Assembly (NCBI RefSeq): GCF_933775445.1
Contig: NC_065877.1
Coordinates: forward strand, 28,024,001-28,088,000
Origin: Argentina anserina
Taxonomy: Eukaryota; Streptophyta; Magnoliopsida; Rosales; Rosaceae
Length of the DNA: 64,000 nucleotides
Direction: 5' to 3'
Shown here: positions 1-13,200 of the stretch, one piece after another
How the letters are laid out: the number at the start of each line of letters is the position of its first letter
Position numbering within the stretch: the stretch's first letter is position 1
The notes under the pieces: model-generated
Databases searched by the model: none
Seen by the model: only the letters and a program-made list of their open reading frames with translations
What the model was told of the DNA's origin: nothing
Made by a program: the position numbers and the translations under genes

Positions 1-3000
1 GATGCCAAAAACTCACACCACCAGCTGGCCAAAGCAGGAGGGCAAGAAGAGTAAAAATAAATAGTGAGAGATACCTGATAATATCAGAAAAGATAAGTCA
101 GAAGGAAGTCACAACTGCTAGCCAACCTTAATAGTATACATCTTAGGTGAAGAGTTACCACATATAAATGTGTAGTTGCACAGGAAGAAAGCACAGCTGA
201 GTTAAGACTGGCTCTCCAGAACTGGATGTATTTGAAGATACAGCAGATAATAACATGAAAGACGGATACACATTTCCTTGTTGCCAGCTTATTGTCCCCA
301 CAGTGTGCTGAAATAAATACAAATACCAACAATATATCAAATGCCCTGATAAGAGTTAGATATGCCAAACATTGGGTGATTACCTCCTTCACAGGCCCAT
401 ATTTTGACTTGTGTACAACAGCACACTGATCATGATCATGGCCAGATAAAACAAGTACCTGCGAGAAACAACTTATTATTTTGCAGGTAATTAAAAGTTA
501 ACTTTACAATCGTATTCATTATATAAATACCTACTTTCTCAACAATTTTTCATTTAATTCACTACTTCAAAAACTCAGAAACAGCACATCTACGCTGGCA
601 TGTATGGCAACATTACTGAAACAGTTTACATAGCCGGTACTCGGCTAAATAAGATGCATATCCAAGACAAAGAGTGACACAGTGCACAACTACACACTGC
701 TTATGAAAAAGCATCTTACAATTGTCTATGGACACTATGAGTTCGATGGAACCGCTTCCCGGCAGCCTAAGCTTTTGGGATAAGGATGATCATGCATGCC
801 ATAGATGATATTAGACAAAGTCATATAGTTCTGGGTTTCTTGACCTAAATCTGTCATTCCAGGTGATGAGTCAATGGAAATATGTAACCCAGAGATAAAA
901 TAGGGCTTACTGGTTGAATGGAGTCCAATAGATATTTTGAAGATTCCTTGGTAACGTAATTCTGGTACCTGTACAATGTCAATTAAAATAACTGTTATTC
1001 TGTTAAACCAAAATCTTACCTAACAGCCACCAGATTGCAATTTCATACAATTTCATGATGTCAATCATCAAAAACACGAAACAAAAAACTTACGTTATTT
1101 CTTGGCGATCAGCAGAGTGCACAATCCGCTGAACATGTAAGTAGTTTGGAAAACTTTATGAGTTAGGTGCTGAGAGTAACTCTAGTGAGATTTTAAACCA
1201 TTAAAAAATAGTGAAATACCATATAATGACTATTATGCATTGCACAATGATGAACTGTGTTTAAGATTTAACTCAAATGACAATTGTGTGGTACCTGATT
1301 GATAATTTTTGATTTACGATTGGGACCACAATCTGTTTCATCTTGTCGATATAATGGAATATGGGTCAATAAAACCCTTGGATAAGCTTTAACAGCTACA
1401 GAAACGCAATTAATTAGATGAATTACTTCAACAAATTATGTGCAAAGTTAAAATGAATAAGCTTTGGTCATAAGTATACCCAGAGAGACATTCTTTACAG
1501 AAGTCCAAGTCGAGGAAGCCACAGAACCTTGAGGATTCCCTGCAGATACATTGGATGAATTGATGTAAATGATAAGTATCAACACTCAACATAAACCAAA
1601 TTTAAATGCTCTGCCCTGCGAGCATAGTGAACCATGTTGCACCAAGGTGTAGATGTTGCTTCAGTCTTTAAGATTTAATGCCCCATGTGGAATTTAACAA
1701 CCTTCAAACTTTTTAGGATTGGAAACAAATTACCGTCATTTGGGCAGTTCACAAGGGTTAGAGAAGCTATTTGGCCCGGAATGTGTAAAGGGGTTACTTG
1801 GGCATTTGTGTAAGAAAAAATAGTAATAGATCACAACGTTTGATATCTTCATTAAGGAGACAAAGGCTTTCTGTATTTCTATAGCAGCACTTCTATGAAG
1901 AACCACCTCCCTCTGCTAACAACTAAAAGCGCTATATATTCCTGTCAACCAATATATTCTAGAAAAAGAAGTGTTTTGGCCATCCCAGAAAGAAGTGCTT
2001 ACTGATAGTAAGAAATCAACGTCTAATAGTAAGAGAACTACTTAAGGATGCCCTCTTGGAAACAGTTATATGCTTAGCCCAAAATGATGAAAAAGTAATA
2101 GCTGGTGCCCTAAAGTCAGAACAAAAAGGAAGGATAGCAGAGGGGACAGTACGTATTAACCAAGACAAATTAAAAAGAAAAAACAGCAAAATCCTGAAAA
2201 TACAAAAAATGTAGAATTTTTACTGCATACCATCAATAGCTTGGGCATCAATGGCAATAAACTCCACCTGTCCAACCCTAAATCGATAATCTCGGCTACC
2301 AAATTCCTTTTCATATCGTGTGATTACCTGGTTTACATATAGAAGATACATCTTAATAATGAATCACATAAGATTATTTAAAGACAAACATAGTAGCATG
2401 CACATTCTTGATATAAAACTTTTTGAAAGCAAATAAATACAATTCTCAAAGTCTTGAAAACCAGACATAAGGGGTTGTATAAATTAAAAATCAGACAGCC
2501 TAAAATACATCTTAGATTATAAAGATGCTAAACAAAATGATCTTTCAAACCAGAAAAACTAATTTAATATCCTGAGGAGAAAATAAAAGAAAATGTGCAT
2601 CTCTGGTTGGTGCGAATTTAATAAATGGACTGAATATTTCTTCAGGACACGAAACCTGATAGAAACGAACAAAATGCAGAAAACTAACACTTGAATAACA
2701 GGTGATTTCGAAGCTTCTTCATGAGAATATAACTTAGAAAGGTGACACACCAGTGAAGTCCTGTGGAATCTCTTTTTCTAGTTAACAAGCCTTTTGAACT
2801 TTCTCCGATTATTGACCAAGCTGTTCTTATTCCTACCCATCCAGTCAACTTCACAAAGCAAGCAGAAGGAACGAAGTCAACACTATTAGATCATCTCAAT
2901 GTCGTATTTGCAACGGTTAGCTCAGTCCTTGCTCTATATATGGTGCTTACTAAGTAATTTAAAGTGCCACTAACGTACTAAAAGTACAGACTGCAAAAAG

Positions 3001-4049
3001 GCTTTTCATCTTATTCAAAGATTCACTTCAGCAATGTTTCTTAACTGTACTTGCACATTCTCTTGTGGCCGAGTCAAAACATTCTCCTGTGGCCAAGTCA
3101 ATACATTCTCTTGCAGCGAATATGAACATAAAATGTTGCATTTCCTGACAAACTCGCTAATGAATTTGAGAACCCAATCAACTAGCCAACAACTGCTAGA
3201 TCCTCAATGCAGAAAGTTAAAGTTGTTCGTATCAACTCTAAAGCTTCAGTGTCAATATTACAGACTATACGCATGCTTCCTCTAACACTGATCGAGTGAA
3301 TGGTCTAGCTAAACTCTAAAGCCACTATTTGACTCAATTTGACCTACGATTACATTGATCCCTATATAAGCCGACACCACAATATTACTCATTTCAATCA
3401 ATCTGTTTAATAATGCACATAACTCGATCATTTCAATCCATCTGTCTAATGATGCACACACAACAAAATTAAGGTCTGATCGAATACGAATAATTACCTT
3501 CGGCCAACGAGAGTGTAGATCTGCATATCCGATGTCATGGTTTCCGGCAATCCGGTAAACCAGCTTCTCCGTCACCGGAAACACATGTTTAAAACGGCTC
3601 AAAGATTCCTTCCACCTGATCCGTCAAACAAATCATCTTAAAACCACTGAATCTAAATTGATGGGAATGCAGGGGAGCTTATATCTTACATGTACTTACT
3701 CATCATCAGTGAGATAAGGCCCGCCGTCGAAATGGTCACCTAAGAAGAGAACGACGTCAGGATCGAAAGGCAGCACGGAGGAGAGGAAAGCTCGGCGCAT
3801 GTAGAGGTCGGAGTAGAACTGAACAAGTTCTAGAGCGAGTGATTTGGGAGCAAGACGGAGGGAGGTTCTGTCCATGAGCTGCGGGTCTGTGATGACCGCA
3901 ACTTTGAGATAGTCAAGAGATTGAGAGGAGTGATGATGAGGCCACCGACAAGTGGAGAGAGACGGCAGCCGGAAAGCGAGCATTTCGCCGTAAAGGAGCG
4001 TCAGTGCCCATATTAGGCAGAGCAGCGCAGTCAACTCCGACAGCTTCAT
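1..4049 (-). CDS. Metallophosphoesterase, PGAP5/MPPE1 (Cdc1/Ted1)-like, 3' end outside window
   Basis: Ten exons can be joined in frame on the minus strand: 3700-4049, 3498-3615, 2231-2327, 1480-1539, 1295-1395, 1094-1128, 911-968, 384-458, 159-307 and 74 to the window edge, about 372 residues so far. The start is the Met before KLSELTALLCL, which opens an N-terminal hydrophobic segment; an in-frame Met lies 11 codons upstream. Calcineurin-type metal-binding motifs appear in order: ITDPQL, FLGDHFDGG, GNHDIGY, LLTHIPLY and SGHDHDQC. The last exon encodes a second hydrophobic segment (YLSLFIFTLLALLLW). Family knowledge: PGAP5/Ted1 proteins are ER or Golgi membrane phosphoesterases that remove ethanolamine phosphate from GPI glycans during export of GPI-anchored proteins. 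Membrane segments at both ends fit this. The substrate in plants is inferred. The C-terminus and stop lie beyond position 1. Confidence 0.9.
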
Positions 4050-4103
4050 TAATAGAAACTCGAGATGATAACTTGAGATCACACTTGGATTACCAGTCGA
4101 CTT

Positions 4104-4180
4104 TATAGTTTCTATTTATCGTACTCTCTATTTATACTTTCTATTTATCGTATCCTCTATTTATAGTTTACCGTTTATTT
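4104..4180. repeat. Short CTATTTAT-rich direct repeat upstream of the phosphoesterase gene
   Basis: The motif TTTCTATTTATCGTA occurs twice about 30 bp apart, with further CTCTATTTATA copies between and after. It lies 55-130 bp upstream of the phosphoesterase start codon, so it falls in that gene's 5' UTR or core promoter. No function is assigned. Confidence 0.6.
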
Positions 4181-4187
4181 ATAAAAT

Positions 4188-5640
4188 CAATTGTGTGTTT
4201 TACTATTGTTGTTGTTTGTTGTTGCTCGTACTGTTAGTTTTGTTGTGGTTAATTTGTTTCATGTGATTAAATTTTGTGGATATCGTATTTTTCTTTATAC
4301 TCTTTCGCCTTAACGCGCCTCACGCACAAAGACAAAAAAGAGAGAAAGTTGTTGTTGTGTGCCCTTTCCCAGCCGAGCGCCACCGGCAATCCCGCTACTA
4401 TGTTCCGGTCCGGGAGGGGATGGATGACTGAGCTAGCGACTGGGCTTCATGGCAAAGATTTGGTCTAAGTGTAATTGATGGTGGCGTGGATTCAATTGGA
4501 CAGATCGATCTAGATCTGATCATTTCTTCTCACGATTGATAATGGATGGATCAGTGTCGAGGAGAGGCTTGCTAGCGGAGGCGTTGTACATCACATTGGC
4601 TCCCTAGTTGGGATTATAGTTGGAGATCAGATTTGATTGCAGGTATGAAGTTGATATGGTTCCTCTTCGATCTGTGGTTAGATCTCGTCTTCTTTCCAGA
4701 TGGTGGTGGAGCGGTGCAGTATGGTGGCATGGATGTGAGGTGAGATGTTGTGGTATCTCCGATGTACGTCGACAGCAAATCTAGTTGTGGGCGTTGAGTC
4801 TTGATTGGGGGTTGGGCCGGGTTTTTGTTTATGGGCCAAGGAGTTGGGCTCTTGGGTCAGTTTTTGTAATTTTTGTTGTAGTTATGTTTGTTTTAGTGTT
4901 TGGATCTACCTATAAGATCACAAATAAGTCCTTACTCTTTTCGAGTCAGGGTTTTCTTCGTAGATCCTATTGAGTATTTGGACTTGGGTAGTTGGGTCGT
5001 TGTTACAAGAACCCAGTGTTTCGCCGGCCATTGGCCCTGAGTTGTATTTATAGCCTGTGTTGAGGATTCCGGGAGATCTTGGGATGGTCAACCCAATGGT
5101 TTTCCATTGCGGCTAGATCTTGTCCCAGTAATTGCTACTATTTTGGTCAAGCTAACACGGCTAGTTACTCGGTTCGGCATTTATTGGATCCATTGACATG
5201 TCAGTCCCTCCTCTTCGGAGTGAGGATTAGTAGTCGTTAGAGTTTGGAGATTATCTTCGGTAGTTGTAATCTCTTGTTGGGTGCTGTAATTATTCTGTAG
5301 ATGCAACTTATTGAATGAAATTTCACTTTGATAAAAAAAAATTTGTGCATTTGTGCTTCTAGAAAGTGTCGCATACGAAAGAGTTGGTATTTCATTATAA
5401 ATGGTGTGTATTACTTGAATTTGGTTTATGAAGAATTTCAGCAAATTGATTGTGTGCTTTTATTGTAGCTATAGTTTGTTGTTGCTCGGACTGTTAGTTA
5501 AGTTATGGTTATTTTGTTTCTTCTGGTTGGATTTGTGCTTATGTTGATATTTTACATCCGGAAAGTGTCACATATGGTAGAATTATGATGGATATGACTC
5601 TTTCTCCACATAACAAGATGATTAGCACACTCTATAGTTG
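4188..5640. repeat. Old tandem duplication of about 190 bp, split by an insertion
   Basis: Segment 4188-4278 and segment 5446-5537 are clearly similar; both contain GTTTGTTGTTGCTCG followed by CTGTTAGTT and a T-rich run. The DNA after the insertion (5341-5445) also resembles the DNA after the second copy (5538-5590): both have GAAAGTGTC followed by CATA. The simplest reading is two tandem units, with the first later interrupted at about 4279. Confidence 0.6.
4279..5340 (+). mobile_element. Non-autonomous poly(A)-tailed retroelement insertion, about 1.06 kb
   Basis: The segment is GC-richer than its flanks and ends with an AATGAAATTTCAC...AAAAAAAA tail. It interrupts a tandem duplication. The left flank AAATTTTGTG (4269-4278) and the DNA after the tail, AAATTTGTG (5339-5347), look like a target duplication differing by one T. 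No reverse transcriptase, LTR or long ORF is visible. A SINE-like or deleted LINE origin is possible; the family is not recognised. Confidence 0.5.
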
Positions 5641-8600
5641 AGAGGCAGAGCCACTTAGGGACATAGTCGGTCACGTGCCCCATTGAACTTTACACACAAA
5701 TGTTATCATGTTTAATTAGGTCACAAGTAACCTTGGTGCCCTAGTGGTTAGGCGTCTTTTCCCCTTCCAAGAGGTACTGGTTTGCATTAGCTGAGCAGCT
5801 TTGCATCTTATTTTTGTTCAAGTTTTCTATATTGTTGTCCTTATTCTTTTATTCGGCTATGTTATAATTTATTTTATTTTAATATTATCTTGTTATGAAT
5901 AATCTTTTTAGTAATTATAACTTTCTTATTAAATAATCATAATTTTTTTATGTGTAATACATTTATTACATATGATAAGAGTCATAAGACATAAGATTAG
6001 TGCGTGATTGTATTTGCAGCTCCGTTGTATTTGTAATCATGCCAAATAGTTCACCTCTATGATAGCACTACTACTACACTTGGTTAAAAATGTGAACCCC
6101 TAGTACTTATTTATATTTAAATTCAATTGAAAAAAAAAACTATAAAAAAACTAATCTGAACATTTTTGTCAATATCTCCTTAGCCTTATCGCAAAGTGTC
6201 ATTACCTATTAAGCAAACAAAAATGTTGACATAATATTAGATGAATGAATAATGAAAACAGATATGACTAAACAAAAAAATTGGGAATTAAACAAAGATG
6301 TAATTGTTCTATAATGTAAAATTCGCACAACAAAAGGTGGATTGAGGTATATGACAAGGTGCATTATTGAATGAAATTTATGCATTCTTAATTTTACTTA
6401 AGTAAAATTGTCATTTTAATTCATTATCATTATGTTTAGACATTTTTTTCTAAAAGATAATAATATTCACATCTTTTAATGTTAATAATGATTCGTGTTG
6501 ATAAGGATGGAATACATATCGAGCTCACGACTGATCTACTAAATATCTATATGGCACTTTACCATACAACATAACATTTGCCTCCCAAAAACAATAGATC
6601 TTTCGCAACATTAGACACCCTAGCAGTATTTTTCATTTACAACTTGAAGTGAAAGATCTTGTAAAGGAGCATAGAAGCTACATATACCCACCTCGCAAAA
6701 TATAAAAATGGGTACATTTTGAACATCTATTTTTACACATTTTGTACATTATAAATAACTTTCCTTTAAAATTTTAATTCGTAGCAATCTAAGAGGAGTT
6801 TTTAAATAAGGTCATCCTTCACCAAAATTGGAAAGTGAATACCACCTACATCGGGTAGTATTCAATACAACTACTAGGTGCAAGAAGTTTTTTGAGTCAT
6901 TGAAGTCATTTATGAGAAAATGAGAAGAGATGCCCACACAATATTATGTAACTCTATGTATGTGGTGATTTACATGATATAAGTCATGATGTGGTGTCAA
7001 GTATTGTAGTACCACGGCTTATAGCTATGATAGAACATTTCGAACCAATTTTTTGACAAATGGTTGTAGGTTTTAATTTGATAATACACATTCAGTCATT
7101 GTAAACTTAAAAAATTAATATTGTTATATACCATTTTTTTCTTATAATGTTTCATCCATAGCTTTTGTGCATAAGATGCAATGAAGAAAAATTGATGTGT
7201 CAATTTTAAGACCATTTTTTGGAGCTGCTCAAATTTCATGTACCGTTACAATGTTTCCTCAAATGAATGTCAATCATAATAAGAGTTTATATTTTGTTGA
7301 TGCAATTCACAAACAACAAATTGATGATAATTGACGAATTTTAACTATATGTAACCATATGCATATACTTCAGATTAATGATCCATTATGTGATCATATA
7401 CTTGTAAATGTCCCATAAAGAAGATCAGTAGAAACTAGACAATTCACTAACTTTTGTTTGGATGGTGAAATGTGGCATAAGGTTTAAATTATTTGGATAT
7501 GTGCATCTACTCTTACTAGGTAAATTGTGATTTTTTTTTCTATTCTAGATTTTAAGGGCGAACAATCTATATAATTATTGTCCATTACAAATTTGGGAGA
7601 GTAAGGTAAGAGTGTGAATTACTCGAGTATGAATAGATTATGTGATTGATCTCTCTACTAGGTAATAATGACCTAGATTGCAATCATCTAATACTCTTTT
7701 TGTAATGACATGGTTCAAAGACGATGATATTCAGGAAAACCACTTTGGTGTCTTGGTTAATCTGCCTCAAACAACTCCTAATTGGGTCGCTTATACTCTC
7801 GTCGACACTCTCAAAAACTACAAATATGTTAGCGGTGTGTTAGGATCAAAATTCATACATGGAATTGGAACAAAAGAAATTGAAGAAAACTCTAAGTAAA
7901 ATGCAAGAAAAATGAAATAATTAAATATATTTCATATTCATTTCATTGATAGATTTTACAATTGAGGCTAATTTATTTTATATAGTAGTCTCTCCGACTT
8001 ATGCTAGATAGTAGATACTCATTTTCAATATGACCCGATCCGAGTCTTACTGGAAGCCCATCTAGGTAAATAAACATGCTGGCCCAATACAATCTAAGAT
8101 TATATATCATTAGTCCTAACAGGGTGAACGGGTGTGATTTATGTTTTCACTCGATTAAGGTAACTCAATCGAATTCAATGGTCAGTTCCATGCTTCCATC
8201 TGTTCTAGTCTTGCAGAAAATTTATCTTACTTTCAACGATTAGCTACCGTTGGTTAAAACTGAGTCACCCGAAAAGGCAGACAATAAAGTGCTCATTGTA
8301 TTCCAACAAGTTATCGAGGGAACCTGAATTCAACTTTTTGTAGAACAAATTTGTACTAATTATCTACCTTAGGGTCGTGATAGGAATCATATAACATAAT
8401 AGAATTGTGTAAATCAATGCTCATATTCAAGAAAATGAATTTGACTTCTACAATAACATGTTAGATCTCGAATCAACGACGTCGAAGCTGATGAAATGCT
8501 TAATTGGGGTTGGAAGCTTATTATCATGAATCCATGATTTCTCGCACCCCGAGTATTGTGGATGTCGTACTCAACACCTAAAATTTTGTACTATAACAAA

Positions 8601-8700
8601 AAAATAATGTTGATAATCAAACCCTTCAAGTTATGCCGCGTTGTCATCTTGTATGTCATGGCAAAGATATAGCTACAACTTCTTTATGACTATATAGTAG
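5541..8700. other. AT-rich intergenic DNA, no supported gene
   Basis: Very AT-rich with many stops in all frames. Two weak objects are present. At about 5645-5780 there is repeat-like DNA with a 5' GAGGCAGAGCCAC and a tRNA A-box-like GTGGTTAGGCG, which may be an old MITE or SINE. At 7705-7899 a plus-strand ORF of about 65 codons (MTWFKDDDIQENHFG...) has no partner exon or motif that I recognise. Confidence 0.5.
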
Positions 8701-8725
8701 ATTGGAACAATGAAAAAAAACCTAT

Positions 8726-9600
8726 TTGCTAAAAGAACGTGTGCGTGTACAACTCTTCATTGTTTTTCAAGTTTGCTCATCTGGCGATCATCCGAGTCGG
8801 CGTAGGCCTGTGGTCTCGTCGATGAGCAGCGGATGTGGCCGGACGAGTCTTTGTCTCATATGGGGTGATGTGTTCTTTATGGACGTAGGGATCTCGCGAT
8901 GCAAACCAAGGCTAACGGGGATGGTAAAGTTGACGGCATTGGTGCCTCATTTGAGGTCCAAGGGAGGTGGTGGGGATCTCGAGGCAGGATCTTCGTGGAA
9001 GTGGTATGGTGGTGGAAACATAGCTATGATCTAGGTCGGGGATGTAAGATCTTGTTTGGTTTTGGATTCTAAGGTTCGATCTAGTTTGGGACTTGAGGAT
9101 CTGCGTTGCTTTGTTAAAAAAAAAAATCAGATGTGGGATGGAGTTCCAGGATCTGACAATGGGATGGAGACTAATGGAAATGTCGTTGTCGGCGGGTGGA
9201 TGACGAGGGTGGTGCATATGGGGTTGTTTGGCATCAGCATTTGCTGCACTGAACTTGGCTTTGGGCTTTGTGGTAGTTGGGCCTGCTTTCAACAGTTGGG
9301 CCCACTTTGGGTTTCCCTATCTTTATTTTTATGTGTTTTTCGTTTAGTTTTTTTTATTGCTTGTTATTTTATCTTTTCAATAAGAAGAAGTGGGCGTCAT
9401 CCCGGTGTTGGCACCTTGCGTGCTTGGTTTGTACTAGTCAGGCGGCGAGTTTCTTATTTCGTCAAATGGTCGCAAACTCCTAATGGCAAGATGAAACAGA
9501 AGGTTGCCGAATATATTTATGTGCGGCAATATAGTACTATTAGTGCAATTGTCTTTTTGTCGTATCACTGATTTGTCAAGGCAAATAGAGTAGCCAATGA
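8726..9600. other. GC-richer repeat-like segment, possible retroelement remnant
   Basis: Base composition jumps relative to both flanks, with G-rich plus-strand DNA reading GGTGGTGG, GGGATCTCG and TTGGGCC. The style resembles the insertion at 4279-5340. Open frames exist on both strands (8912-9292 minus, 9056-9571 plus), but neither shows a domain, and the plus one passes through an AAAAAAA tract. I see no termini or target duplication. Confidence 0.3.
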
Positions 9601-10232
9601 TGCACTATTTGCTAAATGGTGTTTGTGAGGATGCATATTATTTCAGAATATTCTTATATTATGGGATTTAGGCTTTATGTCCTTTTGTATTCTATGGTTT
9701 CATTAAATAATGCGCAGTCGCACCCGACATTCTTACAAAAATAGTAGATTGGAAGAATGATAGTAAGTCTTTGTTAGAAGAATGACAGTAATAAGTCTTT
9801 ATGCATGCATGCTCAATATCATTTATATTAGACAAAAAAGTGGAGTTGTGACAAGTTTGTGGGTCAAGAATCAAGATCCAAGCTAACCCATGAGTTGTAC
9901 CATTAGTCGTAATATAATGTTGTCGAAAAAAATACGAGAGAGGTGTGGGGTTACAACTTACCAGAACTAACCTAATTCGTTAATTACCCCAAAATAAAAT
10001 TTCATAAAAAGTTTTGGCCTGAAAAAAAATATCGATAAAGATAATTTAGGCTAAACCCAAAACCCTACTTCCCTGCCCCCCATTTTCATTATCTCTCTCA
10101 TTTCAATTAAGCATGCACCAGTCTCCACAGCTCACTCTCCTCCACCGCTCTCAGCCCCATCGCCGCCGTCACTCCGCCTCTCCCTTCTGACACCCCCATC
10201 ATTCCTCACCGCCTCTTACTACTCACGCGGAA
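9600..10232. other. Intergenic DNA and presumed promoter/5' UTR of the RLT3-like gene
   Basis: AT-rich until about 10060, then CT-rich (CTCTCTC, CCACCGCTCTC, TCACCGCCTC) up to the start codon at 10233. Such pyrimidine-rich tracts are common in plant 5' UTRs. No TATA box was assigned with confidence. Confidence 0.4.
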
Positions 10233-13200
10233 ATGATGCCCAGCTTTTCTCAGAAGAAGACTCGATTGCAACTCCAAGCCCTCGAAAGCTTCTATGAAGG
10301 TACTCCCAGTCCCTCTATCTCTATCTCCAGCTTTAATTTGATGAAGATTTCTCTGTATATATTGCTCTGTTTGTTCAATTGGGTCCAGAATCGAGTTACC
10401 AAGTTTAATATGTAATTGGAAGTATGAGATTAAGCAGCAACTATTTTGGTTTTGCCGTTTTAGGCAGTGAATCACGGGGTCATAACCCAGTTAGGTTATT
10501 CTAATCAAGTTGAAAAACAAGTTAGTGTTAGAGATACAAGAGAATCAAGCTTCATACTGATTTTTATATGTACTTTTGTTGATTTTATGTATAGAGGATA
10601 AGTATCCGAGTCGAACTGCCATGGAATGCCATGCCACTGTGTTCGGCTTGACTTACAAGCAGGTTCGGGGTTGGTTTGTTGAGAGGAGGAGGAGGGAGAA
10701 GAGGAAGCGTACGGCTAGTGAGTTGTTGAGTGGGAGAAATGGGTTGGGAGTTGCTGCTACAAGGGTGGATAAACGCCGTGACTTGAGTCAGAGTACAAAA
10801 GCTGCTGCTGCTGCTTCGGGGTCAAGATGCAAGAAGAAGGAGATGAAAGCGAGTGTTCAGAGATTGCGGAATCCGGACTACCTTCTTAAGAGAGTTTTCC
10901 GCAAGGACGGCCCCACGCTTGGTGCAGAGTTTGACGCTCTGCCTTCTAGAGCACTTTGGAAGTCTACAGGTACGCAAATGAGAAACTCTCGGGTGTAGCA
11001 GAAATGGTAGACCCGGTTTGACAAGTAAACTAGCATAGAACAGGATTTTTATTTGGATGTTTTGGATCAGTGATCTGATTAATTGCAGATTTCCTCTCAC
11101 TTTATTGCATATTTTGAATATGGTTTGGCTCACTATTTTGTTTTTCATTTCTATCTAGATTCCCAAAATGGTCCTCCCATGTGCAAAGAGAAGCAAACAG
11201 AACCTAAAAGGGGAATGGTAGTTGATTAAATCTTTTTAATCCATCATCCTTCTTGATGTTTTTGTTTCTACAATTCTATCTAAAGTCCCTTTACCCAGGC
11301 TCATGTATATTTCTACTTTTATCTTATATTAGGTTACAAGGAGTTCTGTAACTAGTGTTGAGGAGTTGAATAGAAGTGCTCCAAGGGAAAGATATGGTGC
11401 TGGAAAAGGCTTGATGACTATGAGAAAACACGGTGCTGGGAAAGACTTGATGACAGTGAAACGGCTTAATGGTGGGAAAGACTTGATGAAAATGAAACAA
11501 TATGGTTGTGGGAAAGACTTGATGACAATGAAAAAGCATGGTGGTGGTAAAGGTTTAATGACAGTCTGGCGGGCAACCAATCCTGATGCTGATGCTAGAG
11601 ACTTTCTCGTTGACATGGGTTTAGCGAATGGTGAAGTTACTCGTGTATCACGGAAACTACAAACTCGGAGCAGAAGATTGCAACAAAAAAAAAATGTTCC
11701 AGTAAGTATAATATTAAGATCCTTCTTAGTACTTGCCTCTGGAAGGTGTTCTGACACTGTGTTGCCTATTTAGAAACAGGGAAGGTTACAAAGTAAATTA
11801 CAAGAAAAGAGGAAGCGTTATGTCAAAAGAAGAGAGGTAATTGACAGATTTGCTCTGCTAAATTGTTGTGTAACTTAGCTGCTGTAGCAACATTGGTTTT
11901 CCTTTTGTATGCCAGGTGGAATCTATTGAAGTATCAAACCAGAAGCTGCCTACCAAAGAAAAATGTGAACTATCTTTGGAAGGAATAGGTTCGGAAGATC
12001 TCTCAGATAAGATCGCAATGCTTGTGGATGATGAAGAGCTTGAGCTTAAAGAATTACAAGGGAGACCACTTTCACTGGGGTGCTTGAATCATTTTACTAC
12101 TAATGATCATGATTGTTCACTTTGCAAAGGTTACTTTGAAGGCAGAATTTAACAAACTTTTGGCATTATAATTTGATTGCTCTAAGTCGTTCCTGTTAGT
12201 GAATATGTAAATTTCTATACTGTCGTGTTCTTGATTAGGAAGTCTTGTAATTTCAGATTCGCTGGTTAAGTTTCCTCCTAGTTCTGTCAAGATGAAGCCG
12301 CCTTTTCATAGGCAACCTTGGGATTGTTCGCCGGAGATTACCAAGAAACTGTTTAAGGTGCATAGATTCCATACTTCTTGTGACCCCCAATTTTGCTTAG
12401 GCATAGGATAATGTGACATATATTCTGCATTTCATTATTCTTAATGGTGACTTTCTTGGGCAGGTTTTTCATTTCCTTTATACTTATGCGGTTATGGTAG
12501 ATCTATCCTCCTTTACTCTGGATGAGTTTGCTCAAGCATTTCATGAGAAGGTTATACCTGACCTCTGATCCAACATTAGATGTATTGGGTCTTGCTGCTT
12601 AATTTTTTTGTTTTGTACATGTGTTTTAGGATTCCCTGTTACTTGGAAAGATACATGTGGCTCTCTTAAAACTTCTATTATCCCATGTTCAAGCGGAGCT
12701 TTCCTCTGGATCTATGCCTCACTTGAGCAAATCTTGCAATTTTCTTGCGTTTATCCACTCGGTAAGTTATAAACAAGGAAGAAAATATAGTCATATATAG
12801 TGGTGCAGATTGCAAACATATACAATTTCAAGTGTCATCTTCTAAATGAACTATTTTTATTTTATTTTATAATGAGTCTGACTATTGAATGGAATTACTG
12901 AACAATTAAAGTACAATATTTCTTGATCATTTGGCAGCTTGAAAATCAAGAATTTACTCTAGAATTCTGGGTGAGATCTCTGAACCCCTTAACATGGACA
13001 GAAGTACTGCGTCAAGTACTGGTTGCAGCTGGTTTTGGTTCAAAGCAGTGTGCGATGCGGAAGGAAGTCCTTAGCAAGGTGTTCTCAACTATTCATATAT
13101 TATTTGCATTTGATTTAGCTTAGCTGCAATGTTGGAGTCCTTATGTTCTTTGTGTACTTTTTTTTCTTCTACTTTTTTCCCCCAAAAAACAACCTTCTAT

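Noticed and set aside
2763..2957. Plus-strand 64-codon frame
   Set aside because: It lies in an intron of the phosphoesterase gene on the other strand, with no supporting motif.
5725..5800. tRNA-like GTGGTTAGGCG box
   Set aside because: No cloverleaf could be drawn and the B box is not convincing; at most an old SINE remnant.
9056..9571. 171-codon open frame
   Set aside because: It crosses an A tract, shows no domain and overlaps repeat-like DNA with open frames on both strands.
11324..11757. Minus-strand frames opposite RLT3-like exon 4
   Set aside because: Mirror frames of the 36-bp repeats; the plus strand is the spliced coding strand.
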